Part shown: piece after piece, positions 7,992 to 15,373 of the stretch
How the letters are laid out: every line of letters starts with the position of its first letter
Position numbering within the stretch: the stretch's first letter is position 1
Assembly (NCBI GenBank): GCA_028870275.1
Contig: JAGWPY010000035.1
Coordinates: forward strand, 1-35,269
DNA: 35,269 nucleotides
Source: Gammaproteobacteria bacterium
GTDB lineage: Bacteria; Pseudomonadota; Gammaproteobacteria; Steroidobacterales; Steroidobacteraceae
Reading direction: 5' to 3'
The notes under the pieces: model-generated
Seen by the model: the letters and a program-made list of their open reading frames with translations, nothing else
The model's database searches: none
Told to the model about the DNA's origin: nothing
Made by a program: the position numbers and the translations under genes

Positions 7992-9104
7992 GTGGCTACC
8001 CAACCCACCGCTGCAATGGCCGTTGCGCCGCGAACCATCCGCGTGGACGTCGGCCATGCGCGCTATCCGATCGACGTCGGTCCCGGACTGCTCGGCGATG
8101 CGCAGCGTCTGGCCGAGCGGATTCCCGGCAAGGATCTGCTGATTCTCAGCAACACGACCGTCGCACCGCTGTACCTCGCGCGACTCGGCGCCGCGCTGCC
8201 CGGGCGCCGGATCGCCGAGTGCGTGCTGCCCGACGGCGAGCGCCACAAGACGCTCGCGACCGCCGCGATCGTGTTCGATGCGCTGGTCGAGAACCGCATG
8301 AACCGCGACGCCACGCTGATCGCCCTCGGTGGCGGGGTGATCGGCGACCTCGGCGGATTCGCCGCGGCCTGTTACCAGCGGGGCATCGCCTGCGTGCAGG
8401 TGCCGACCACCCTGCTCGCCCAGGTCGATTCCTCGGTTGGCGGCAAGACCGGCGTCAATCACCCGGGCGGAAAGAACCTGATCGGCGCGTTCCATCAGCC
8501 GGCCGCGGTGATCGCCGACACCGACACCCTCGCCAGCCTGCCGGACCGGGAATTGCGCGCCGGGATCGCCGAGATCATCAAGTACGGCTGCATCGCGGAC
8601 GCGGCGCTGTTCGACTGGCTCGAACGGCAGATGCCGCGTCTGCTCGGCCGCGACCCCGAGGCGCTGGTCCACGCGATCACCAGGTCCTGCGAGATCAAGG
8701 CCGGCGTGGTCGGCCGCGACGAGCGCGAGTCGGGCCTGCGCGCGATCCTCAATTTCGGCCACACCTTCGGCCATGCGATCGAGGCCGCGACCGCCTACGA
8801 GCGCTACCTGCACGGCGAAGCGGTCGCGATCGGCATGCGCCTGGCGGCCGAACTGTCGGCGCGGATCGGCCTGCTCGCGGCCGGGGTGCCCGCCCGCATC
8901 ACCGCGCTGCTCGCGGCCGCCGGTCTGCCGGTCGAGGCGCCGCGTGTCGGCGCCGGGCGGGCGATGTCGCTGATGCGCATGGACAAGAAGGTGCTCGCCG
9001 GCGCCGTGCGGGTCGTGCTGCTGCGCTCGCTCGGCGCGGCCGAGGTGACCGCGGATTATCCGGGCAAAGATCTCGAGGAATTGCTCGCGGAGCATTTCGG
9101 GTGA
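7992..9104 (+). CDS. aroB: 3-dehydroquinate synthase AroB
   Basis: It converts DAHP to 3-dehydroquinate, the second step of the shikimate pathway, using NAD and a divalent metal. The 370-residue product has the NAD-binding [13 protein letters not shown] and [20 protein letters not shown] stretches. It also has the metal ligands in the [11 protein letters not shown] (Glu) and [11 protein letters not shown] (His) motifs. The start could be GTG 7992 or ATG 8016; neither has a clear Shine-Dalgarno, and the TATAAT right before 7992 would favour leaderless translation from the GTG. Its stop overlaps the dgt start (GTGA at 9101-9104). Confidence 0.96.
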   Translation: MATQPTAAMAVAPRTIRVDVGHARYPIDVGPGLLGDAQRLAERIPGKDLLILSNTTVAPLYLARLGAALPGRRIAECVLPDGERHKTLATAAIVFDALVENRMNRDATLIALGGGVIGDLGGFAAACYQRGIACVQVPTTLLAQVDSSVGGKTGVNHPGGKNLIGAFHQPAAVIADTDTLASLPDRELRAGIAEIIKYGCIADAALFDWLERQMPRLLGRDPEALVHAITRSCEIKAGVVGRDERESGLRAILNFGHTFGHAIEAATAYERYLHGEAVAIGMRLAAELSARIGLLAAGVPARITALLAAAGLPVEAPRVGAGRAMSLMRMDKKVLAGAVRVVLLRSLGAAEVTADYPGKDLEELLAEHFG

Positions 9105-10252
9105 GCGCACTCGCGTCCTACGCGGCGCATGAGGAGCGATCGCGCGGCCGGCGGCATGCCGAGCCGCCTCCGCCGTACCGATCGGAATTCCAGCGCGATC
9201 GCGACCGCATCGTGCATTCCACGGCGTTCCGCCGGCTGGTCTACAAGACGCAGGTGTTCGTCAACCACGAGGGCGACCTGTACCGGACCCGGCTCACGCA
9301 CACCCTGGAGGTCGCACAGATCGCGCGCACCGTCGCCGGGCAACTGCGTCTCAACGAAGCCTTGTCCGAGGCCATCTGTCTCGCCCACGATCTGGGCCAC
9401 ACGCCCTTCGGCCACGCCGGTCAGGATGCGCTCAACGAGTGCATGGCGGACTTCGGCGGCTTCGAGCACAACCTGCAGTCCCTTCGCGTGGTCGATGAGC
9501 TCGAGGAACACTATGCGGGCTTCGACGGCCTGAACCTCACCTTCGAGTGCCGCGAAGGGATACTCAAGCACTGCTCGTACAAGAACGCGCTGACCATCGG
9601 CGACGTCGGCGAGCGATTCATCCGCCGCGAACAGCCGGGACTGGAAGCGCAGCTGGCGAATTTCGCCGACGAAATCGCCTACAACAACCACGACGTCGAC
9701 GACGGCGTCCGCGCGGGCCTGATCGCCCTGGACGATCTGCTCGAGGTGCGCCTGTTCGCCGATCACCACGCGGAGGTTCGCGAGGCGCATCCCCGGATCC
9801 AGGGACGCCGTCTCCTCTACGAGGTCCTGCGCCGGATGATCAACCATCTGGTGACGGACCTGATCGACTCCTCGGTCGCCCGGCTGCGCGAGACCGGTGT
9901 CGACTCGATCGACGCGGTGCGCGCGCAGCGGGCCTTCCTGATCGGCTTCAGCGAGGAGACCGCGGCGGCCAATCAGCAGTTGAAGACCTTCCTGCGCGAG
10001 CACCTGTATCGTCACTACAAGGTGCAGCGCATGACCTCGAAGGCGCGGCGAGTGGTGCGCGAGCTCTTCGATGCGTTCTTCGGCGATCCGGCGCTGATGC
10101 CGCCGGAGCATCGCGCCGCGGCCCGCCGCCGCGAGGCGAGCCAGGGCCCCACGGGGCGCGCGCGCGCCGTGGCCGATTACATCGCCGGAATGACCGACCG
10201 CTATGCCATCCTCGAGCATCGGCGGCTGTACGACCCCGCGGAGCGAACGTGA
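9101..10252 (+). CDS. dgt: Deoxyguanosinetriphosphate triphosphohydrolase-like protein (HD domain)
   Basis: This cytoplasmic HD-family enzyme is predicted to cleave dNTPs to deoxynucleosides and triphosphate and so help balance dNTP pools. The 383-residue product has the metal-binding HD signature: [14 protein letters not shown] with His67, [14 protein letters not shown] with His96-Asp97, and [13 protein letters not shown] with Asp190. The N-terminal [21 protein letters not shown] is typical of the dGTPase-like subfamily, which is shorter than E. coli Dgt. The GTG start overlaps the aroB stop by 4 bases; the reading frame is open much further upstream, but that part is a shadow of aroB. The gene ends overlapping the hemE start. 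Confidence 0.93.
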   Translation: MSALASYAAHEERSRGRRHAEPPPPYRSEFQRDRDRIVHSTAFRRLVYKTQVFVNHEGDLYRTRLTHTLEVAQIARTVAGQLRLNEALSEAICLAHDLGHTPFGHAGQDALNECMADFGGFEHNLQSLRVVDELEEHYAGFDGLNLTFECREGILKHCSYKNALTIGDVGERFIRREQPGLEAQLANFADEIAYNNHDVDDGVRAGLIALDDLLEVRLFADHHAEVREAHPRIQGRRLLYEVLRRMINHLVTDLIDSSVARLRETGVDSIDAVRAQRAFLIGFSEETAAANQQLKTFLREHLYRHYKVQRMTSKARRVVRELFDAFFGDPALMPPEHRAAARRREASQGPTGRARAVADYIAGMTDRYAILEHRRLYDPAERT

Positions 10253-11313
10253 CCCAGGAACTCGACAACGATCTGCTGCTGCGCGCCCTGCTGCGCCAGC
10301 CGACGCCCCGGCGTCCCCTGTGGCTGATGCGCCAGGCGGGCCGCTACCTGCCGGAATATCGCGCCACCCGCGCCCGCGCGGGCAGCTTTCTCGCGATGTG
10401 CACCAACCCCGAATATGCCTGCGAGGTCACCTTGCAGCCGCTCGACCGCTATGCGCTCGACGCGGCGATCCTGTTCTCCGACATCCTGACGATTCCGCAT
10501 GCGATGAACCTCGGGCTCGAGTTCGAGGCGGGCGAGGGGCCGCGGTTCGCCCGGCCGGTGCGCACGGCCGCCGACATCGAGCGGCTTCCGCTGCCGGATC
10601 CGGCGAGGGAGCTGCGCTACGTCGTCGACGCGGTGTCGCTGATCCGCCGGGAGCTGCGCGGCCGGGTGCCGCTGATCGGCTTCGCCGGTTCGCCCTGGAC
10701 CGTGGCGACCTATATGGTCGAAGGCGGCGGCAGCAAGACCTTCGGCGCGATCAAACGCATGCTCTACGGCGCTCCGCGCGACCTACACCGGCTCCTCGCC
10801 CATCTGGCGCGCGCCACGATCCTCTACCTGAACGCGCAGATCGAGGCCGGCGCCCAGGCGGTCATGCTGTTCGACACCTGGGGCGGTGCGCTCACGCCGG
10901 CGCAATACCGGGAGTTCTCGTTGCATTACATGGGCGAGATCTGCGCCTCGCTCAGGCGCGAATCACAGGGCCGCGTGGTGCCGCGCATCGTCTTTACCAA
11001 GGGCGGCGGCGCCTGGCTCGAACGGACCGCGGCGATCGGCTGCGACGCCGTGGGCGTCGACTGGACCACGGACCTCGCCGACGCGCGCCGTCTGGTCGGC
11101 GACCGGGTCGCACTGCAGGGCAATCTCGATCCGGCGGCGCTGCATGCGCCCCCCGAGGTGCTGCGCGCCGAGGTGCTGCGCGTGCTCGAGAGCTTCGGCC
11201 GTGGTCCCGGCCACGTGTTCAACCTGGGGCACGGCATCACCCCGGACGTGGATCCGGAGCGGGTGGCCGTGCTGGTCGAGGCGGTACGCGGCTATCGGCT
11301 CGACGGGGGCTGA
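10249..11313 (+). CDS. hemE: Uroporphyrinogen decarboxylase HemE
   Basis: It decarboxylates the four acetate side chains of uroporphyrinogen III to give coproporphyrinogen III in heme synthesis. The 354-residue product has the N-terminal substrate-binding [14 protein letters not shown], the catalytic-Asp motif [30 protein letters not shown] and LFDTWGG. The C-terminal GNLDP and [14 protein letters not shown] are also standard. The start is a GTG overlapping the dgt stop, so translation is probably coupled. The 3' end overlaps the 3' end of the convergent acyl-CoA ligase gene by 22 bp. Confidence 0.97.
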   Translation: MTQELDNDLLLRALLRQPTPRRPLWLMRQAGRYLPEYRATRARAGSFLAMCTNPEYACEVTLQPLDRYALDAAILFSDILTIPHAMNLGLEFEAGEGPRFARPVRTAADIERLPLPDPARELRYVVDAVSLIRRELRGRVPLIGFAGSPWTVATYMVEGGGSKTFGAIKRMLYGAPRDLHRLLAHLARATILYLNAQIEAGAQAVMLFDTWGGALTPAQYREFSLHYMGEICASLRRESQGRVVPRIVFTKGGGAWLERTAAIGCDAVGVDWTTDLADARRLVGDRVALQGNLDPAALHAPPEVLRAEVLRVLESFGRGPGHVFNLGHGITPDVDPERVAVLVEAVRGYRLDGG

Positions 11314-12995
11314 GCGGCCGCGGCGCGCAGTTCCTCGCGCAGCGTGCGCCTCAGGATCTTGCCGACGTTCGACTTCGGCAGTTCATTGCGGAAATAGATC
11401 CGTCTCGGCACCTTGTAGCCGGTGAGATTGCGCCGACAGTGCTCGATCAGCGCTTCCGGGTCGAACTCCGTGCCCTTGCGCACCACGAACAGCGCGACGA
11501 CCTCGCCCGAGTTCTCATCCGGCTCGGCGACGGCAGCGACCTCGAGCACGCCGGGGAATTCCGCGGCGACGCCCTCGACCTCGTTCGGGTAGACGTTGAA
11601 GCCCGAGACCAGGATCATGTCCTTCTTGCGGTCCTCGATGTACACGAATCCCGCCTCGTCGAAGCGGCCGACGTCGCCGGTGCGCAGCCAGTCTCCCCAG
11701 AACACCAGGGCGGTCTCCTCGGGCCGGTTCCAGTAGCCGCAGGTCACCTGTGGCCCGCGCACGCAGATCTCGCCGACCTCGCCGCGGCCGAGCTCGCGGC
11801 CCTCGTCGTCCCGGATCGATATCTCGGTCGAGGGAATCGGCAGGCCGATCGAACCGTTGAAGTCGAGACCGAGGGGATTGATCGTGGCCGCGGGAGAGGT
11901 CTCGGTCAGGCCCCAGGCCTGAGTGAGAATGCAACCGGTGACCTGTTTCCATCGTTCGGCGACGACCGACTGAACCGCCATGCCGCCGCCTAAGCTGATG
12001 CGCAGCGCCGAGAAGTCGACCTCCGAGAATCCCGGCGTATGCAGCAGCGCGTTGAACAAGGTGTTCACGCCGCTGATGAAGAAGAACCGCCGCCGACGCA
12101 GCGTCGCGACGAACCCGCCGAAATCGCGCGGGTTGGTGATCAGCAGGTTGGTCGCGCCGAGAAAGCTGAACATGAAGCAGTTCGCGGTCAGCGAGAAGAT
12201 GTGATAGAGCGGCAGCGCCGTGATCGCCACCGGCGGGACCGCCGGATCCAGGCTCGCCATCGCCGGACCGATCCAGGCGCTCGCCTGCAGGAGGTTCGCG
12301 ATCATGTTGCGATGGCTGAGCACCGCGCCCTTCGCGACGCCCGTCGTGCCGCCGGTGTATTGCAGGAACGCCGGGTCCCCGCGTTCGATCGCCACCGGCT
12401 CGAGCGCGAGCCCGCGGCCTTCGGCAAGGACCCCGCGGAAGGAGAGCGCCCCGGGGATGCTCCAAGGCGGCACCTGACGACGCACCCGGCGCAGGACCAG
12501 GTTGACGATCGGTCCGCGCGGCCAGCGCAGCAGGTCGCCGATCCCGGTCACGACGACGGTGCGCACCGCCGTGCGCGGCAGCACCTCCTGCAGCACGTGC
12601 GCAAAATTCTCCACGATCACGATCGCTTTCGCGCCCGAGTCGCGCAGCTGGTGCTCGAGTTCGCGGGCCGTGTACAGCGGATTGGTGTTGACGACGACGA
12701 GTCCCGCGCGCAACGCTCCGAACAGCGCCACCGGATATTGCAGGACGTTCGGCATCATCAGCGCGATCCGGTCGCCGGTTTCGAGGCCGGCCCGTCCGCG
12801 CAGCCAGGCCGCGAATGCGCGAGACAGGTCCTGGAGCTGCGCATAGCTCAGCCGGGTTCCCATGTTCTCGAACGCGGTCCGCTCGGCGTACCGCTCGCAG
12901 CTCTCCTCGAGCAGCGCCTTCAGCGAAGCGTACCGGTCCGGATCGATCTGCGCCGGAACGCCCGGCGGATAGCGATTCAGCCAAATTCGGTCCAA
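11292..12995 (-). CDS. Long-chain fatty-acid-CoA ligase, FadD-like
   Basis: An ANL-superfamily enzyme that activates a fatty acid with ATP and CoA, probably membrane-associated. The 567-residue product has the P-loop-like [12 protein letters not shown] (residues 213-224), the [10 protein letters not shown] motif and [17 protein letters not shown]. It also has [20 protein letters not shown], the hinge and linker typical of fatty acyl-CoA ligases, and a C-terminal catalytic Lys in [11 protein letters not shown]. Length and motifs fit FadD, but chain-length preference cannot be told. The start is a TTG at 12995 with GGGGGAG about 10 bases upstream. It is transcribed alone, convergent with hemE. 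Confidence 0.92.
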   Translation of the reverse strand: MDRIWLNRYPPGVPAQIDPDRYASLKALLEESCERYAERTAFENMGTRLSYAQLQDLSRAFAAWLRGRAGLETGDRIALMMPNVLQYPVALFGALRAGLVVVNTNPLYTARELEHQLRDSGAKAIVIVENFAHVLQEVLPRTAVRTVVVTGIGDLLRWPRGPIVNLVLRRVRRQVPPWSIPGALSFRGVLAEGRGLALEPVAIERGDPAFLQYTGGTTGVAKGAVLSHRNMIANLLQASAWIGPAMASLDPAVPPVAITALPLYHIFSLTANCFMFSFLGATNLLITNPRDFGGFVATLRRRRFFFISGVNTLFNALLHTPGFSEVDFSALRISLGGGMAVQSVVAERWKQVTGCILTQAWGLTETSPAATINPLGLDFNGSIGLPIPSTEISIRDDEGRELGRGEVGEICVRGPQVTCGYWNRPEETALVFWGDWLRTGDVGRFDEAGFVYIEDRKKDMILVSGFNVYPNEVEGVAAEFPGVLEVAAVAEPDENSGEVVALFVVRKGTEFDPEALIEHCRRNLTGYKVPRRIYFRNELPKSNVGKILRRTLREELRAAAAQPPSSR

Positions 12996-13013
12996 GTGGA
13001 CGCGCTCCCCCGT

Positions 13014-13019
13014 TATGAT
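13014..13019 (+). promoter_or_regulatory. -10 element of the lipoprotein gene
   Basis: TATGAT lies in the short region between the divergent acyl-CoA ligase and lipoprotein genes, predicting a leader of about 60 bases. No clear -35 is visible. Confidence 0.35.
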
Positions 13020-13084
13020 GAGGGTTGTATAGCACCCGGCCCGTGGGGCGGCAACGGCCGCGCAGGGCCGCGAGGAGTGGAGAT

Positions 13085-13489
13085 ATGAGGCTCAGAACGG
13101 TCGCCGCCTGCATCGCGAGCCTCGCGCTCGGCGGCTGCGTGATCGGCTATGGCCGTTGCCTGCTGCTCTCGCCGATGCGGGTGAGCCTGACCGGGACCCT
13201 GCATTTTCGCACCTACGAGATCGACGGGCTCCCCGAGCGCGTCGCGGTGCTGCAGGCCGACTCCTCGCAGTACATCTACGCGCCGGCGCAGAGCCGCCAA
13301 TGCGAGATGGCGAGCAATTTCCAGCTGACCGGCTGGTCGGACTATCCGCCGGATCTGGTCGAGGGGTCGCGGATCACGGTCCATGGCTCGCTGCTCCAGA
13401 GCACTTCCGTGCACCAGCACAGCCGATTCATCCTGAAGTTGCGCCGGCTCGAACGCTTGCCGGCCGCCCAACGGCCGGCAAGCCACTAG
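13085..13489 (+). CDS. Small predicted lipoprotein of unknown function
   Basis: I do not recognise a family. The 134-residue product has a basic N-terminus, a hydrophobic stretch and a lipobox LALGGC with lipidated Cys18. Two more cysteines (GRC and RQCE) could form a disulfide in the periplasm. The body is beta-rich (VSLTGTLHFRTYEI, GSRITVHGSLLQS, RFILKLRRLER), suggesting a small beta-barrel of the OB type. The ATG at 13085 is preceded by GAGGAG and gives a proper signal sequence; a longer frame upstream does not. Probably monocistronic. The Asp-free lipobox context gives no basis for inner-membrane retention. Confidence 0.75.
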   Translation: MRLRTVAACIASLALGGCVIGYGRCLLLSPMRVSLTGTLHFRTYEIDGLPERVAVLQADSSQYIYAPAQSRQCEMASNFQLTGWSDYPPDLVEGSRITVHGSLLQSTSVHQHSRFILKLRRLERLPAAQRPASH

Positions 13490-13506
13490 CGCGCCTCGCG
13501 CGCGGG

Positions 13507-13512
13507 TTTACA
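13507..13512 (+). promoter_or_regulatory. -10 element of the DUF3761-like gene
   Basis: TACAAT sits 41 bases upstream of the GTG start at 13554; AGGGAGA provides a ribosome binding site 8-9 bases before the start. The -35 is not clear. Confidence 0.35.
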
Positions 13513-13553
13513 ATGGGTGTCGCCCGAATCCACCCACAGGGAGAGTTGTCGTC

Positions 13554-13985
13554 GTGAATTACAAGCAATCGTTCGTATTGGCTGCCGCGTTGTCGATCGC
13601 GGCCTTCGCGTTGCCGAGCACCCCGGCCTTCGCGAAGTCGCACACCGTCGTCTGCAAGGACGGCACGACGTCCGCGGGCGGCCGCGGCGCCTGCAGCGGC
13701 CATGGCGGAGTGAACAAGGCGGCGAAGAGCGCCAAGACCGAGGCCAAGAAGACCGAGAAGAAGGTCGAAAAGAAGGTCGAAAAGAAGACCGAGAAAAAGA
13801 CCGAGAAGAAGACCGAAAAGGCCACCAAGAAGGCAGCCGAGACGACCAAGAAGGCCGAGACCTCGGCCGCGTCCGGTCCCGAAGGCGCGACCGCCCACTG
13901 CAAGGACGGTACCTACTCGCATGCGAAGAGTCATCGTGGCGCCTGCTCTAAGCACGGCGGCGTCGCGGAGTGGCTGAAGAAGTAG
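13554..13985 (+). CDS. Exported Lys-rich protein with two DUF3761-like Cys/His/Gly repeats
   Basis: The 143-residue product has a signal peptide with a likely cleavage after PAFA (residue 27). Two copies of a motif of the form C-K-D-G-T-x-S...G-A-C-S-x-H-G-G-V follow (residues 34-53 and 116-137). They are separated by a Lys/Thr/Glu repeat linker (about 54-101). The C-terminal copy ends in AEWLKK, as I recall for DUF3761 proteins, whose function is unknown. The pairs of Cys and a His per motif may bind metal or form disulfides in the periplasm. The linker is highly basic and probably disordered. The GTG start has a good Shine-Dalgarno and gives the signal peptide. A strong hairpin follows. Confidence 0.8.
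   Translation: MNYKQSFVLAAALSIAAFALPSTPAFAKSHTVVCKDGTTSAGGRGACSGHGGVNKAAKSAKTEAKKTEKKVEKKVEKKTEKKTEKKTEKATKKAAETTKKAETSAASGPEGATAHCKDGTYSHAKSHRGACSKHGGVAEWLKK
13737..13823 (+). repeat. Degenerate 12-bp tandem repeats coding for KTEK/KVEK units
   Basis: Units like AAGACCGAGAAG and AAGGTCGAAAAG recur about seven times and code for Lys-Thr/Val-Glu-Lys. The stretch is notably A-rich for this genome and may vary in length between strains. Confidence 0.8.
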
Positions 13986-13991
13986 TCTGCG

Positions 13992-14020
13992 ACCGGCCGG
14001 GCAGTCATTGCCCGGCCGGT
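13992..14020. terminator. Bidirectional hairpin between convergent genes
   Basis: A perfect 12-bp stem, ACCGGCCGGGCA (13992-14003) with TGCCCGGCCGGT (14009-14020), has a 5-base loop. It lies between the stops of the DUF3761-like gene and tesA. The T-run is short on either strand, but position and stem strength support a terminator for both. Confidence 0.75.
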
Positions 14021-14037
14021 TCCGTGGCATTCGGCGC

Positions 14038-14667
14038 TCAGCGGGTCGGCGAGCGCGCGCGATGGCGCAACAGGGGGCGCAACGCCTTCCACACGTTGGT
14101 GAGCAGCAAGGGCTGGCCGCGCTCGTTCGGATGAATCCCGTCGGCCTGCATGAGCCGCGGATCGAGCGCGATGCCCTGCATCAGGAACGGTACCAACGGC
14201 AGGCGATCGGTTTGCGCCAGCTCGGTGAAGGACTGGGCGAAGTCGCTCGAGTATCGCGGTCCGTAGTTCGGCGGGATGCGCATGCCGAGCAACAATACCG
14301 CGGCATGGGAGTCGCGCGCGAGGCGCACCATGCGGGCGAGATTGTCGCGCATGGTCGGTATCGGCAGTGCGCGAAGCCCGTCGTTGCCGCCGAGCTCGAG
14401 GATCACGATATCCGGATGATGCAGTTCGAGCGCCCGCGGCAGGCGGTCCAGCCCGCCGGCGGTGGTCTCGCCACTCACACTGGCGTTGACGACCTGGTAT
14501 CCGTACCCTAAACGGCGCAGGCGGTCCTGCAGTAGCGCGACCCAGCCGCGGCCCGGCTCGATCCCGTATCCCGCGCTGATGCTGTCGCCGAACACCAGGA
14601 TCGTGGGCTGAGCATGCGCCGCGGCGCTCATCGATACGATCAGGCACAGTAGCCACCAACGCTTCAC
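14038..14667 (-). CDS. tesA: GDSL esterase / acyl-CoA thioesterase I (TesA-like), exported
   Basis: An SGNH-fold hydrolase cleaving ester or thioester bonds, probably periplasmic. The 209-residue product has a signal peptide (residues 1-19, ending AAAHA). Block I is FGDSISAGYG with the nucleophile Ser29, then the Gly of VSGETTAGG, LELGGNDGLR with Asn, and DGIHPN with the catalytic Asp and His. I choose the GTG at 14667: GGGAG stands 5 bases upstream and it gives an ideal signal peptide. A further upstream ATG lacks a ribosome binding site and would overlap the divergent ybbA. The divergent tesA / ybbA-ybbP order matches E. coli. Confidence 0.92.
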   Translation of the reverse strand: MKRWWLLCLIVSMSAAAHAQPTILVFGDSISAGYGIEPGRGWVALLQDRLRRLGYGYQVVNASVSGETTAGGLDRLPRALELHHPDIVILELGGNDGLRALPIPTMRDNLARMVRLARDSHAAVLLLGMRIPPNYGPRYSSDFAQSFTELAQTDRLPLVPFLMQGIALDPRLMQADGIHPNERGQPLLLTNVWKALRPLLRHRARSPTR

Positions 14668-14678
14668 GTTCACTCCCG

Positions 14679-15368
14679 ATGCAAGATTCATCCAAGGAAG
14701 AGACGGCGGTCCTCGAGGCCGGCGGCCTGACCAAGACCGTCGCGAGCCCGGAGGGGCCGCTGACGATTCTCGCCGATGTGAGCCTCTCGGTGCGAGCCGG
14801 GGAGACGCTGGCGATCGTCGGCGCCTCCGGGGCCGGCAAGTCCACGCTGCTCGCCCTGCTCGCGGGCCTCGACACCCCGAGCAGCGGCCGGGTCGCGATC
14901 GCCGGAACCGATCTCGGGGCACTCGACGAGGACGGCCGCGCGGCGGTGCGCGGCCGCTACGTCGGTTTCGTGTTCCAGTCGTTCCGGCTGATTCCCGCGC
15001 TGACCGCGCTGGAAAACGTCATGCTGCCGCTCGAACTCGCCGGGCGGTCCGACGCGCGCGCCGCGGCCGCCGCCGCCCTCGAGTCGGTCGGGCTCGGCGC
15101 GCGTCTCGCCCATTACCCTCGGCAGCTGTCGGGCGGCGAGCAGCAGCGCGTGGCGATCGCGCGCGCCTTCGTGACCCGGCCGCGCCTGCTGTTCGCCGAC
15201 GAACCGACCGGCAATCTCGACACCGCCACCGGCCAGAGGATCGCCGACCTGCTGTTCGGATTGAATCGCGACGCCGGCAGCACTTTGATCCTGGTGACGC
15301 ACGATCGGGAGCTCGCCGCCCGCTGTGCGCGCACCGTGGTGATCGACGCCGGCCGCGTCGGCAGCTGA
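14679..15368 (+). CDS. ybbA: ABC transporter ATP-binding protein, YbbA family
   Basis: The ATPase of a MacB/LolD-like ABC complex with the following FtsX-type permease. The 229-residue product has Walker A GASGAGKST, the Q-loop VFQSFRLIP, signature LSGGEQQRVAIARAF, Walker B LLFADEPTGNLD and the H-loop VTHD. The substrate is not known; relatives of this pair act as mechanotransmission or lipoprotein/thioesterase-linked complexes rather than importers. The ATG at 14679 lies 11 bp from the divergent tesA start and has no clear Shine-Dalgarno. The next gene begins 5 bases after the stop. Confidence 0.93.
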   Translation: MQDSSKEETAVLEAGGLTKTVASPEGPLTILADVSLSVRAGETLAIVGASGAGKSTLLALLAGLDTPSSGRVAIAGTDLGALDEDGRAAVRGRYVGFVFQSFRLIPALTALENVMLPLELAGRSDARAAAAAALESVGLGARLAHYPRQLSGGEQQRVAIARAFVTRPRLLFADEPTGNLDTATGQRIADLLFGLNRDAGSTLILVTHDRELAARCARTVVIDAGRVGS

Positions 15369-15373
15369 CCGCG

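Noticed and set aside
8219-9100. Long upstream extension of the dgt reading frame
   Set aside because: The extension lies within aroB in another frame and is Arg-rich; the HD enzyme begins naturally at GTG 9101 overlapping the aroB stop.
7209-9110. 633-codon minus-strand frame opposite aroK/aroB
   Set aside because: Antisense shadow of two certain genes.
13737-13823. CRISPR-like array in the 12-bp repeats
   Set aside because: Repeats are contiguous, in frame, and code for Lys/Glu units; there are no spacers.
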